Below are positions 15,997 through 24,133 of a stretch of DNA of 55,980 nucleotides, in pieces. The notes below the pieces were generated by a model. The model saw only the letters and a program-made list of their open reading frames with translations. It did not search any database and had not been told where the DNA came from. Source of the stretch: an uncultured Alphaproteobacteria bacterium (GTDB lineage Bacteria > Pseudomonadota > Alphaproteobacteria > RF32 > CAG-239); the NCBI GenBank assembly GCA_944391505.1, contig CALXTV010000011.1:1-55980 (forward strand), in the 5' to 3' direction. A program made the translations under genes and the position numbers. The number at the start of each line of letters is the position of its first letter. Position 1 is the first letter of the stretch.

Positions 15997-18045
15997 TCAG
16001 TTCCAAGGCCGCCGCCCGATACGGTCGCGCACAGTCTCCGCCCTGACTTTTCCGCCGTCATCAACAAAGAACTGTGCACCCTCGGCAGTATGCAAATCAA
16101 AATCCTGCCCGTTGATTTCAATGCCGCCGAACTTGACAATAACCACCGCGTTTTTATAAACACAGACCCGTTCATCACATTCCATGTCTATCCAGTCCTT
16201 ATCCGTTTTCTTCCCGTTATAAATTTCTTTCAGTTTCCGGTTCTCCTTGTCGGAAAGCTTCTTGTTTGCCGTTTTTTCCAGCCAGATTTTCTTGGTAAAA
16301 CTGTTGCCGCGCGAAGGCAGAATAACCAGCTTTCCCTGTTCATCCTTAACCGCAAACACTTCACCGTATTTGTCCGCCATAACATCGGGAACGCGAACCG
16401 TAAATATGCTGAGACTCCCGGCCAAAATCAAAATCCAGCCCAGGCACCGCCACTTAAGCCGCCAGATACACAACCATAATCCGCCGATCACAATCAGCAT
16501 CAGCCCCCAGAACGGCATTGCCAAAACCCGGTAACCCGCCTCCGGCAGAGAAGCGACATAAGCCGTTATTTCATTAACCTTTTCAACCCCGAAGCCGACA
16601 ATTTTCAACGCCCAGACTTCCAGATTAAACGGCATCAGCAGCAAGGCAATCAGAACAAAAGGCATAATTATCAAACCGATGACCGGACCGGCCAGCAGAT
16701 TGCCCAAAGTCGTATAAACCGCAATCTGATTAAAATGATAAATCGAAAACGGCAGCGTTGCCAGACTGGCCACCAAATCCGAAATTAAAATACCGGCAAC
16801 ATAAGCAAACACAATCCGGACGATTTTCGCCGGCAACGCAATTCCGTCATCGCGCGAACCGTTCAAAAAACGATGCAGGCTTCCGGCAAAGCGCTCATAA
16901 AAGGCTATCAAAGCAACGACCGCCGCAAAAGACATCTGAAAACTGGCACTTATCAGAGCCTGCGGCGAAATGACCAGCACAATCAGCGCCGCCCACGAAA
17001 TCATCCGCATGGAAATTGCCTTGCGCGCAAACAGCACCCCGAGCAGCACGATAAAAGTCATGATAAACGCCCTCTGACTTGGAATTTCGGCACCGGAAAT
17101 CATCAGATAAACCGCACTCATCAAAATTGCAAAAACCGCAGCAATCTTTTTGGAATCATAGCGCAGCGCCAAAGGCGGAATCAACGCCAGCAGCAACCGC
17201 ACCAGAAAAAACATCAATCCGGCCAGCATACTCATATGCAATCCGGAAATCGAAAGGAAATGCGCCAATCCGGAATTTCTGTAGTTTTCGGTAATCTCCT
17301 GCCTGATGCCGCTTCGGTCACCGGCAACAATGGCCGCCGTAATTCCGGCCTCGTCGGGCGGCAGAACCGCATTTATCTTGGCCACAATCCGACTGCGCAA
17401 ATCCGAAACAGCCTTTTCTGCTACGGCCATCAACGGTGGTGTTTCGGAACATTCGACGGGAAGCGCCCGCGACGCCGCATAACCGCTGGCATTGATCCCT
17501 TCATAAAAAAGTTTTCTGTCCATCTGATACCCGCCGACCATATTCGGATGCGGCGGTGCCGAAACCGTTCCGATAAGTTCGACACAACGGCCATTTTCCG
17601 GCTGTGAACTTCTGGAAGTAAGACTGATGCGATACCTCCCCGGCAAACGGTTGTCATCAAAATCTTTTATATCTTCCAACACAAAACGCGGATTACCGCG
17701 ATAGTTTCTGCCAAGTTCCGACACCCTGCCGGTCAGATAAAGCTTGCGGTCATAAGGTATGATTTCATTTTTGCCGAGATAAATCGTCTTCAACTGAATA
17801 TCCGCAAAACCCAACGCCGCAACAAGCAAAACCAGAACCACAGCCAAACGCCCCGGCCGCAGCCGCCAGACATACGCCAAAACCAGCAGAATTTCGACAA
17901 TTCCGAGAATAACCCAGCGCGACGGCTCCGTCGGCAGCAGAAAATAGACGCCGATGCCGCAGGCAAACAAAACCGGCAGCCACATAAACCAGCGTTCTCT
18001 TTCGCTCAAAAACGTTTCCCTCAGATTATAAAGAAAGACCCGCAT
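15997..18045 (-). CDS. comEC: ComEC/Rec2-family DNA-uptake channel protein
   Basis: Inner-membrane protein of 682 aa thought to carry single-stranded DNA into the cytoplasm during natural transformation. There is an N-terminal two-to-three-helix region, then an OB-like periplasmic DUF4131 segment (LYLTGRVSELGRN, VELIGTVSAPP). The Competence domain follows, with HFLSISGLHMSML (about residue 250) and many helices up to about residue 500. The C-terminal ~170 residues are soluble and lack the HxHxDH signature of the metallo-lactamase domain found in longer ComEC proteins. dprA is also in the window (31351). Confidence 0.9.
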   Translation of the reverse strand: MRVFLYNLRETFLSERERWFMWLPVLFACGIGVYFLLPTEPSRWVILGIVEILLVLAYVWRLRPGRLAVVLVLLVAALGFADIQLKTIYLGKNEIIPYDRKLYLTGRVSELGRNYRGNPRFVLEDIKDFDDNRLPGRYRISLTSRSSQPENGRCVELIGTVSAPPHPNMVGGYQMDRKLFYEGINASGYAASRALPVECSETPPLMAVAEKAVSDLRSRIVAKINAVLPPDEAGITAAIVAGDRSGIRQEITENYRNSGLAHFLSISGLHMSMLAGLMFFLVRLLLALIPPLALRYDSKKIAAVFAILMSAVYLMISGAEIPSQRAFIMTFIVLLGVLFARKAISMRMISWAALIVLVISPQALISASFQMSFAAVVALIAFYERFAGSLHRFLNGSRDDGIALPAKIVRIVFAYVAGILISDLVASLATLPFSIYHFNQIAVYTTLGNLLAGPVIGLIIMPFVLIALLLMPFNLEVWALKIVGFGVEKVNEITAYVASLPEAGYRVLAMPFWGLMLIVIGGLWLCIWRLKWRCLGWILILAGSLSIFTVRVPDVMADKYGEVFAVKDEQGKLVILPSRGNSFTKKIWLEKTANKKLSDKENRKLKEIYNGKKTDKDWIDMECDERVCVYKNAVVIVKFGGIEINGQDFDLHTAEGAQFFVDDGGKVRAETVRDRIGRRPWN

Positions 18046-18099
18046 TTTATCTCCGTTATCCGATTTAAGTTCAATTTAATGCCGTCACAAACAGAATGC

Positions 18100-18140
18100 A
18101 AAAAAAAGTTGTCAGACTTCAACAGCCTGACAACTTTTTT
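18100..18140 (-). terminator. terminator between the 129-aa gene and comEC
   Basis: A 10-bp stem AAGTTGTCAG / CTGACAACTT around an 11-nt loop, with A runs on one side and T runs on the other. It ends transcription of 18152-18541 and may work in both directions. Confidence 0.8.
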
Positions 18141-18151
18141 AATCTCGGACG

Positions 18152-18541
18152 TCAATCTTTTCTGAATCTGCTGATTCTGAAATGACCGTCATTAACAAAA
18201 ATACCCCAACAGTAAAAACTGTCTTCCATTTGCTGCATATGATCAACAGACAAAGCTATCGACGACATTTGCAACTTACCGCAGATTTCTGCTTCCGGAA
18301 TAACCAAAACCGTACCATCCATCCGCACCACGAAATAAAAATCACGATTACAGCAGAAAACAACCATATACTCATGGCCTTCCGCCCGCAAGTAGCCAAA
18401 ATACAGCCTTTGGGGCAAAGCATCAGTCTCCATGCCGCGTTTTTCTAACTCACCCTTGATAAGGGCAATAACTTCTGTGTCACTCGTGGGATAATCCGAT
18501 TTCGGAAAAAATCTCTCCCACAAACTCTTTATAAAGTTCAT
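18152..18541 (-). CDS. hypothetical protein (129 aa)
   Basis: A 129-aa soluble protein with alternating strands in its middle (YFGYLRAEGHEYMVVFCCNRDFYFVVRMDGTVLVIPEAEI). There is no signal peptide and no family that I recognise. It is a single-gene unit with its own promoter (18618-18646) and terminator (18100-18140). There is little Shine-Dalgarno signal before the ATG at 18541, so the start is less certain than the frame. Confidence 0.6.
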   Translation of the reverse strand: MNFIKSLWERFFPKSDYPTSDTEVIALIKGELEKRGMETDALPQRLYFGYLRAEGHEYMVVFCCNRDFYFVVRMDGTVLVIPEAEICGKLQMSSIALSVDHMQQMEDSFYCWGIFVNDGHFRISRFRKD

Positions 18542-18617
18542 AGTGTTAATTTTTACGTACGAAACAGAAATATTCCGTACAAATTAATAATATCTATAAA
18601 TATTTAAAAACATTGTT

Positions 18618-18646
18618 AAGATAAAACATTTTTCAATTTTTGTCAA
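18618..18646 (-). promoter_or_regulatory. promoter of the 129-aa hypothetical gene
   Basis: Minus strand: TTGACA (18641-18646), 17-nt spacer, TATCTT (18618-18623). It implies a leader of about 70 nt. The -35 lies within a weak AT-rich inverted repeat (TTTTTGTC / GACAAAAA, 18641-18663) that may also end lpxB transcription. Confidence 0.6.
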
Positions 18647-18663
18647 ATTAAAAGACAAAAAAA

Positions 18664-19833
18664 CTATTTTTTCGCTAAATTCAGAATCACGTCAGCCGCA
18701 TTCTCGCTCGGCGTCTGCTCGCCAACCCCCAAAATGGCACGAACCTTTTTGAAGCCTTCTTTTTGTTTTTCGTACCAGTCGCGATGTTCCAAAATATTTT
18801 TCATATAACTCAGGATATTGGCAGGTATGCACCTCTCCTGCAAAAGTTCGGGAATAATCTCCCGCCCGAGCAGAATATTCGACAGATTCACAAACTGAAT
18901 ATGCAGGAAATGACGCACCAGCAAAGCCGAAAGCGGTGAAACCCTGTAAGCGACAATATGCGGAATATCGGCAATGGCCAGCTCCAGCGCTACGGTTCCC
19001 GAGGCTGCAATCGCCGCCTCCGAAGCCACAAAAGCGTTATGCCTGTCTTCCTCGCTTTCCACGACCAAAACCTCAAGTCCGCTTCCGTGCACCGTTTCCT
19101 TAACTCTTTTGGCAACCGTCTTCACGGTCGGAATCACAAAATAAAAATTGTCGTCAGTCTGTTTCAAAAGCCGCGCCGTCTCCAGAAAAACCGGCAGCAG
19201 ACGGGAAACCTCGTTGTGGCGAGAACCGGGCAAAACCGCAATAATCCTCTTTTCCGGCGCAATTTTATATTTTTGCCGAAAAGCCGAAGCATCGCCGCTG
19301 GTCACCCGGCTCTCGATGACCGGATGCCCGACAAACGTCGCCGGCAGCCGGTAAGGCGTAAAATATTTCGGCTCCTGCGGCAGCAGTGTAAGCAGATGAT
19401 CGACATATTTGTACATGGTCTGAGCACGTTTTTTCTTCCAGGCCCAAACCTGAGGCGCCACATAATGCACCTGCGGAATCCCGGTCTTCTTCTTGCGCAG
19501 CGCCTTCTGCACCCGGGAGGCAAAGCTCCAGCTGTCTATTGTCACCACAATATCCGGCTGCACCCGGACAATGTCTTCGACCGTGTTTTTAATATGTCGC
19601 AAAACTTTGGGGATACTCGGAATAATCTCCGCCAGCCCCATAATTGCCAAATCGGAAATGTCAAACAGAGGCGCCAAACCCTCTTTTTCCATTGAATCGC
19701 CGCCGACACCGAAAAACGCGACATTTCCGTCCGTCTTTTTCTTAAGCGCACGCATCAGCCGCGCACCAAGCGCATCGCCGGAAGGTTCTCCGGCTACCAG
19801 ATAAATTTTCAGTTTTCTATTTGGCATAGTCAC
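18664..19833 (-). CDS. lpxB: lipid-A-disaccharide synthase LpxB
   Basis: Joins UDP-2,3-diacylglucosamine to 2,3-diacylglucosamine 1-phosphate (lipid X) to give the beta-1,6-linked lipid A disaccharide at the inner membrane. At 389 aa it is full length for this GT19 enzyme. It opens with KIYLVAGEPSGDALGARLM and contains VGGDSMEKEGL, VHYVAPQVWAWKKKRA and ASGTVALELAIADIPHIVAYR, all family signatures. An AGGAG site is spaced well for the GTG at 19833, so that start is preferred over the ATG two codons later. It overlaps lpxI. Confidence 0.97.
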   Translation of the reverse strand: MTMPNRKLKIYLVAGEPSGDALGARLMRALKKKTDGNVAFFGVGGDSMEKEGLAPLFDISDLAIMGLAEIIPSIPKVLRHIKNTVEDIVRVQPDIVVTIDSWSFASRVQKALRKKKTGIPQVHYVAPQVWAWKKKRAQTMYKYVDHLLTLLPQEPKYFTPYRLPATFVGHPVIESRVTSGDASAFRQKYKIAPEKRIIAVLPGSRHNEVSRLLPVFLETARLLKQTDDNFYFVIPTVKTVAKRVKETVHGSGLEVLVVESEEDRHNAFVASEAAIAASGTVALELAIADIPHIVAYRVSPLSALLVRHFLHIQFVNLSNILLGREIIPELLQERCIPANILSYMKNILEHRDWYEKQKEGFKKVRAILGVGEQTPSENAADVILNLAKK

Positions 19834-20659
19834 CGGGATTAACTCCTATTACAAAAAGCCCTTCCTTATCAGCCAGCCGGATAACTTCCGCCTCGTCGAC
19901 AATCAAACCGTTGCCGGCATGAACGGCGATTCCGCGCAGTCCGCTCTCTTTGGCACGTTTAACCGTCTGCAAACCGATTGTCGGCAAATCAATACGCATA
20001 TCCTGCTGCGGTTTTCTGAGCTTAACCAAAACGCCGCCGTCACCCTTGCGTTTATATCCGCCGCAGCGGCGCAGCAACTCGTCCGTCCCCTCGATTCCTT
20101 CGACGGCCAGCACCAGTCCCTGTTGAACAACCACCGCCTGCCCGACGTCAAGCCGTCCCAAAGCCAACGCAACTTCAACGCCGCGGCGAATATCGGCTTC
20201 GGCTTGTTTGTCCGGCTTATGTTTGGTCAGACAGCCCTTTTTAACCAGCAAGTCGCTCATGACCTCATGCACGCCGCGCACAGCCATGCCCTCTGCCTCA
20301 ATTTCGTGAACCAAAGCTCTGAGAATACCATCGTCCCCCAACGCTTTGGTGCCTATTTTGGCAAAAAAGGCCGTTGTTCGCATATCCGGAAGTAAATCAA
20401 AAAAACTCGGACGCCTGATGGTACCTATCATAATCACTTCTTCGACTTTTTCGTCATGAAGCTTTTTGAAACCGGTTCCGGCCTGCCCGATGCGTATCCA
20501 CAAATGCGGCACGCTGCCGTCAACCAGAGTTTTGTCGGCGTTTCCTTCTATGGCCAGAACAAAAAAGGGACGACCGATTTTTTGGCAATGCTCAATCAGC
20601 ATTTTCGGAATCGTTCCGCCGCCGGCAATAATTCCCAGTTTTTTGAAGTCAGAAGTCAT
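19817..20659 (-). CDS. lpxI: UDP-2,3-diacylglucosamine pyrophosphatase LpxI
   Basis: Hydrolyses UDP-2,3-diacylglucosamine to lipid X, the step done by LpxH in many gammaproteobacteria. The 280-aa protein (DUF1009 family) starts with KLGIIAGGGTIPKMLIEHC and has TIRRPSFFDLLPDMRTTAF, LLVKKGCLT and GLRGIAVHAGNGLIVDE. The ATG at 20659 is preferred to the in-frame TTG four codons upstream. Its 3' end overlaps lpxB, and lpxA ends 24 nt before it, so the three form one operon. Its presence is a strong alphaproteobacterial marker. Confidence 0.96.
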   Translation of the reverse strand: MTSDFKKLGIIAGGGTIPKMLIEHCQKIGRPFFVLAIEGNADKTLVDGSVPHLWIRIGQAGTGFKKLHDEKVEEVIMIGTIRRPSFFDLLPDMRTTAFFAKIGTKALGDDGILRALVHEIEAEGMAVRGVHEVMSDLLVKKGCLTKHKPDKQAEADIRRGVEVALALGRLDVGQAVVVQQGLVLAVEGIEGTDELLRRCGGYKRKGDGGVLVKLRKPQQDMRIDLPTIGLQTVKRAKESGLRGIAVHAGNGLIVDEAEVIRLADKEGLFVIGVNPGDYAK

Positions 20660-20683
20660 ACCCCGTTCCAAAACCTGCGGCTG

Positions 20684-21481
20684 TTAGTCCGAAACCATAA
20701 TCTTGCGGCGGCCGTTCAAAGCTTCTTCAATAAAAGCTATCTGCTCCATAACCATTTCGTTGTCCTTAAACTTCTCCTTGGCCTTTTCCAAACGGGTTTC
20801 AAAATTGTCTTCTTTGCCTTTGAAAATATACATATAAGCATGACTGATAGACTTGACGACTTTCTCGTCAAAACCGCTGCGTTTCAGCCCGACAACATTA
20901 AGACCGCGCAGCTTGCCGCGCTCGCAGGTAACAATACCGAAAGGAATAACGTCACGGTCAACACCGGTCATACCGCCGATCATTGCCTTGCGGCCGATAC
21001 GGACAAACTGATGAACCGCACAGTTACCGCCCAGAATAGCGCCGTCACCGATGCGGACATGGCCGCCGATAACCGCATTATTGGTCATAATCACGTTATT
21101 GCCGACAACACAGTCATGCGCAACATGCGAGTTAATCATAAACATACCGTCGTCGCCGACCGTCGTCGTAAAGTGCTCTTTCGGTGTTCCGGCGTGCATG
21201 GTAACGTTTTCGCGGATAATGTTGCGCTTACCGATAATCAGCTTGGCCTCTTCCTTAAACTCATTACCATGGTCTTGCGGACCGGCACCCAAAACGGCTC
21301 CCGGAAATACAATCGTACCTTCGCCGATGGTGGTGTCACCCAAAATCGTAACATGAGCAATCAGTTGTACATTTTCACCGATTTTTGCACGACTGCTCAC
21401 ATAGCACAAAGGACCGATTTTTGCACTGGCCGCAATCTGAGCACCATCTTCAACAACGGCGGAAGGATGAATATTAGACAT
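20684..21481 (-). CDS. lpxA: UDP-N-acetylglucosamine acyltransferase LpxA
   Basis: First lipid A enzyme: adds a 3-hydroxyacyl chain from ACP to the 3-OH of UDP-GlcNAc. The 265 aa form a left-handed beta helix of hexapeptide repeats (IHPSAVVEDGAQI, AHVTILGDTTIGEG). The catalytic-histidine region INSHVAHDCVVGNN is followed by a helical C-terminal domain. Here lpxA is the first gene of lpxA-lpxI-lpxB, separated from fabZ by an opposite-strand insert. It must therefore be transcribed from its own promoter in 21482-21600; the best candidate there (TTTACA-17-TAGCTT on the minus strand) is weak. Confidence 0.97.
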   Translation of the reverse strand: MSNIHPSAVVEDGAQIAASAKIGPLCYVSSRAKIGENVQLIAHVTILGDTTIGEGTIVFPGAVLGAGPQDHGNEFKEEAKLIIGKRNIIRENVTMHAGTPKEHFTTTVGDDGMFMINSHVAHDCVVGNNVIMTNNAVIGGHVRIGDGAILGGNCAVHQFVRIGRKAMIGGMTGVDRDVIPFGIVTCERGKLRGLNVVGLKRSGFDEKVVKSISHAYMYIFKGKEDNFETRLEKAKEKFKDNEMVMEQIAFIEEALNGRRKIMVSD

Positions 21482-21605
21482 GGTATTATTTCCTCATCAA
21501 AAAAGTTAAACCTAAACTGATAATAAGCTATATGTTTTTAATTACAATGTAAAAACACAATTCCTTACAATTTATTTCTTTTCCGCCGGCATTTTCATTT
21601 CAGGC

Positions 21606-21632
21606 TTTACAAATTCAAGATTAAATTATAAT
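21606..21632 (+). promoter_or_regulatory. promoter of the structured leader RNA and lipoprotein pair
   Basis: A perfect -10 TATAAT (21627-21632) follows a TTTACA (21606-21611) at a slightly short 15-nt spacing. The start site would fall at about 21639-21641, exactly at the first hairpin of the RNA. Confidence 0.55.
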
Positions 21633-21640
21633 CTTTTATC

Positions 21641-21832
21641 GGATATGCGCTTTTGCATATCCAGGGCGTCAGAAACCCTTGTGAATGTAGTCGTTTGCAT
21701 GCGACTTTAAATTATGCCGATTTCTGTCTAGGACGGATGTCGGCTAAATAAGGCTATGCGCCAAATAGGCCGAGCCGTAACATTCAACGGTTTCTGAACA
21801 TCCGCCCACCTTTACCCGGTGGGTTTTGTTTA
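21641..21832 (+). ncRNA. structured RNA candidate, possible riboswitch or attenuator leader
   Basis: About 190 nt that fold into defined stems. A 5' hairpin GGATATGC / GCATATCC (21641-21662) comes first. A closing helix pairs GGGCG (21664-21668) with CGCCC (21803-21807), TCAGAAAC (21669-21676) with GTTTCTGA (21790-21797) and TGAATG (21682-21687) with CATTCA (21781-21786). Within it are three hairpins: AGTCG / CGACT (21689-21706), GCCGA / TCGGC with an inner TCTGTC / GACGGA (21716-21744), and GGC-TAT / ATA-GCC (21752-21771). CGGCT (21741-21745) could instead pair with AGCCG (21773-21777). The outermost closing pairs use bases of the terminator stem. It matches no RNA class I can name, and it precedes the lipoprotein gene at 21855. 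Confidence 0.6.
21805..21831 (+). terminator. terminator at the end of the leader RNA, upstream of the lipoprotein ATG
   Basis: CCCACC (21805-21810), loop TTTACCC, GGTGGG (21818-21823), then TTTTGTTT. It sits only 23 nt before the lipoprotein start codon and 8 nt before its ribosome site. Since no other promoter is visible after it, it may act as an attenuator. Confidence 0.75.
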
Positions 21833-21854
21833 ACTAAAAGAAAGGATGTTCCGA

Positions 21855-22202
21855 ATGAAACGTATTTTAATAATCATGATTGCTGTTTTATACATGAGCG
21901 GCTGTTCCACTCATCTGACAGATTTATCAATGATATCCAACAAAAATGTCAGTCTGAACAAAATTGACATCGACAAACTGCCTCAGAAAAAGAACGTCGA
22001 AGGCGAAGACTCAAAATTTGTCTTTTTGTTCATTCCTTTTGGTCAACCGACTTTAAAAGGAGCCTTAAATGATGCCTTGGAAAAAGGCGACGGCGACTTA
22101 ATGGTCGACGCGTCCGTTTCAACAACAGGCTGGTGGTTTTTAATCGGTCAAACCGGTTTGAAAATCAAAGGCGATGTCATTAACACCAGAGGGAGTAATT
22201 AA
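21855..22202 (+). CDS. small lipoprotein, paralogue 1
   Basis: A 115-aa lipoprotein. The signal is RILIIMIAVLYMSGC, with the lipidated Cys in MSGC. The start is the ATG at 21855 with AAAGGA 8 nt upstream; an in-frame ATG at 21846 overlaps that site. The mature part shares with the next gene a pattern of SNKxVS, a D near position 40, P, KNV-G-DS, P-G-P-L, ALN-A, D-M-D, WW and GD-I-TR-SN. The function is unknown. It is probably exported to the periplasm or outer membrane. It lies on the strand opposite to the lpx genes around it, behind a terminator-bearing leader. Confidence 0.7.
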   Translation: MKRILIIMIAVLYMSGCSTHLTDLSMISNKNVSLNKIDIDKLPQKKNVEGEDSKFVFLFIPFGQPTLKGALNDALEKGDGDLMVDASVSTTGWWFLIGQTGLKIKGDVINTRGSN

Positions 22203-22204
22203 CA

Positions 22205-22555
22205 ATGAAGACAAAAATTCTATCCGTCATATCCTTAATATTGCTCTCTGCCTGCTCTGTTAACCACGGCAACTTTACGGTTTTGAGCAATAAAATCGTT
22301 TCGACGCAAAATTTTGACATTGGTAACAGCCCTCGCATCAAAAACGTCAGCGGTCAAGATTCGGCACATATGATTATCATTTTCCCGACCGGCACACCAA
22401 AATTGGAAGCCGCACTGAACAATGCTTTTCAAAAAACAGACACCGACGTCATGACGGACGTCACGGTCAAAAGCTGGTATTGGTGGATTCCTTACATCTA
22501 CGGAAATTTCGGCTGGGAAGTAACCGGAGACGCAATAAAAACAAGAAGCAACTAA
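22205..22555 (+). CDS. small lipoprotein, paralogue 2
   Basis: A 116-aa lipoprotein (signal KILSVISLILLSAC; lipidated Cys in LSAC) starting 2 nt after the stop of its paralogue. The two genes are diverged tandem copies and one operon. Shared positions include SNKxVS, KNVxGxDS, a GxPxLxxALNxA segment and a WW pair in the C-terminal half. No known family is assigned with confidence. A strong terminator follows. Confidence 0.7.
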   Translation: MKTKILSVISLILLSACSVNHGNFTVLSNKIVSTQNFDIGNSPRIKNVSGQDSAHMIIIFPTGTPKLEAALNNAFQKTDTDVMTDVTVKSWYWWIPYIYGNFGWEVTGDAIKTRSN

Positions 22556-22558
22556 ACC

Positions 22559-22581
22559 AAAGGCGGGTTTTCCCCGCCTTT
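22559..22581. terminator. terminator between lipoprotein pair and fabZ
   Basis: A 9-bp stem AAAGGCGGG / CCCGCCTTT with loop TTTTC; the T-rich side favours the plus strand. It separates convergent transcripts. Confidence 0.75.
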
Positions 22582-22606
22582 CGTCTGTTTTATAAAGTCT
22601 TGTTCC

Positions 22607-23056
22607 CTACTCTATAATCATAGCCGTAAATTCGGCTTCGGAAACAATGGCATCATCAACTTTGGCCTCACCCTTAAACACAAAAACATTGCGCCGGGCT
22701 CTGATCTTTTCAACGTGCATACGCAACTGGTCGCCGGGTTTAACCGGTTTACGGAACTTTACGCCGTCAATCGACATAAACAAAACCCCGCGCTTATGCT
22801 CTGCATAATCTTCTTCGGCACAGGCAACAATCGCACCGGCCGTCTGCGCCATTGCTTCAATCTGCAACACACCGGGCATTACCGGATTTCCAGGGAAATG
22901 CCCCTGAAAAAACTCCTCGTTCATCGTAACGTTCTTAATGCCGACGCCTTTTTCACCCGGAACCTCAACCTCCAACCGGTCTACCAGCAAAAACGGATAG
23001 CGGTGCGGCAGCATATTCATAATTTCTTCAATGCGGTAAGTCTTAAATTCAGACAT
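22607..23056 (-). CDS. fabZ: 3-hydroxyacyl-ACP dehydratase FabZ
   Basis: Dehydrates 3-hydroxyacyl-ACP in type II fatty acid synthesis. The hot-dog fold protein is 149 aa from the ATG at 23056 (AAAGGA upstream); the longer reading adds eight unlikely residues. Key motifs are MLPHRYPFLLVDR, the catalytic His in FFQGHFPGNPVMPG and the Glu in LQIEAMAQTAG. Its position between lpxD and lpxA is conserved, but here an opposite-strand insert separates it from lpxA. A second FabZ-like protein is at 45691. Confidence 0.96.
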   Translation of the reverse strand: MSEFKTYRIEEIMNMLPHRYPFLLVDRLEVEVPGEKGVGIKNVTMNEEFFQGHFPGNPVMPGVLQIEAMAQTAGAIVACAEEDYAEHKRGVLFMSIDGVKFRKPVKPGDQLRMHVEKIRARRNVFVFKGEAKVDDAIVSEAEFTAMIIE

Positions 23057-23086
23057 TGTTTTCCTTTCGTTGTTCGTCACAAATAA

Positions 23087-24109
23087 TTACTTCTTATCAC
23101 CTTTGGCTGCTTTTTGCAAGTAAGCCGTCTGGCGCATAAAATCCTTAATTCCGACAGCCGGATACCCCATCATGATTGCGCCGGGCTCAACATCACGCAT
23201 CAAACCGGACTGTGCACCGATCTGTGCGCCGGAACCAATCGTCAGATGATCGGCAAAGCCGGTCTGTCCGCCGCAAACGACATAATCGCCGAACGTGCAG
23301 CTTCCGGCAACACCCGTTTGCGCAACCACAACGCAGCCGCGACCAAGCTTGTCGTTATGAGCAATCTGCACCAGGTTGTCAATCCGGCAGCCGTCGCCGA
23401 TAACCGTATCGTCAAGAGCCCCTCTGTCCACGCACGAATTGGCGCCGATTTCGACGTCATTGCCGATAATAACGCGGCCGACCTGCGGAATACGCTTGTG
23501 CTGTCCGGATATCATCATAAAACCGAAACCGTCCGAACCGATTCTGGCGCCGTTGTAAATAAAGCAGTCGTTTCCCATAATCGTATAAGAAACGCTGGCA
23601 TTGGAACCGATACGACAGTTATTGCCGATTTGACAACCGCGGTTGATAACCGCACCGGCTTCAATAACGCAGTTATCGCCGATTTTGACATTTTCGCCGA
23701 TAACCACATGGTCGGCAATGCTACAATTCTGCCCGATAATCGCCGACGGATGAATCCGCGCCGAAGAAGCAATATCCGCCCGCGGCTGATATTCGGCATA
23801 AAGGCGAGAGTTAAGCTTAAGAAAAGCCAGTTTCGGATTGGCGCTTATCAAAACAACAACATTCTCGGCCACAAACGGAGCCAGCTCCGCCGTTGTCACA
23901 CAGGCCTCGGCCTTTATTTCGGCACCCTTGGCTTTGGCCTTCTTGTCATAGAAGAAACAAATCTCGCCTTCCCCGGCCTTTTCTATCGTACTGACGTTAC
24001 TAATCGCCACATTGGCCTTCTCCGCATTTTTCAGCTCCGCATCGCATATTTCGGCAATCTGCTGCAGCGTAAAAGGCCCGTTATTGATAAAAAAGTTTGT
24101 ATCAACCAT
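23087..24109 (-). CDS. lpxD: UDP-3-O-acylglucosamine N-acyltransferase LpxD
   Basis: Third lipid A enzyme: transfers a 3-hydroxyacyl chain from ACP to the 2-amino group. It is 340 aa from the ATG at 24109 (GAGGAG 8 nt upstream). An N-terminal nucleotide-binding domain is followed by a hexapeptide-repeat beta helix ([21 protein letters not shown]). The catalytic-His region is [19 protein letters not shown], and a short C-terminal helix ends it. It lies between bamA and fabZ; skp/ompH is not present between bamA and lpxD. Confidence 0.97.
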   Translation of the reverse strand: MVDTNFFINNGPFTLQQIAEICDAELKNAEKANVAISNVSTIEKAGEGEICFFYDKKAKAKGAEIKAEACVTTAELAPFVAENVVVLISANPKLAFLKLNSRLYAEYQPRADIASSARIHPSAIIGQNCSIADHVVIGENVKIGDNCVIEAGAVINRGCQIGNNCRIGSNASVSYTIMGNDCFIYNGARIGSDGFGFMMISGQHKRIPQVGRVIIGNDVEIGANSCVDRGALDDTVIGDGCRIDNLVQIAHNDKLGRGCVVVAQTGVAGSCTFGDYVVCGGQTGFADHLTIGSGAQIGAQSGLMRDVEPGAIMMGYPAVGIKDFMRQTAYLQKAAKGDKK

Positions 24110-24133
24110 AATCTGTTCTCCTCTCACAAAACA

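Noticed and set aside
20456..21520. 354-codon plus-strand frame opposite lpxA and lpxI
   Set aside because: It is antisense to two clearly conserved genes, is rich in His, Asn and Thr from reverse-complement hexapeptide repeats, and has no ribosome site of note.
21641..21832. 6S RNA or RNase P RNA as identity of the structured RNA
   Set aside because: 6S RNA is a rod with a central bubble, whereas this folds as a closing stem with three separate hairpins. The conserved RNase P core motifs are not visible. The identity is left open.
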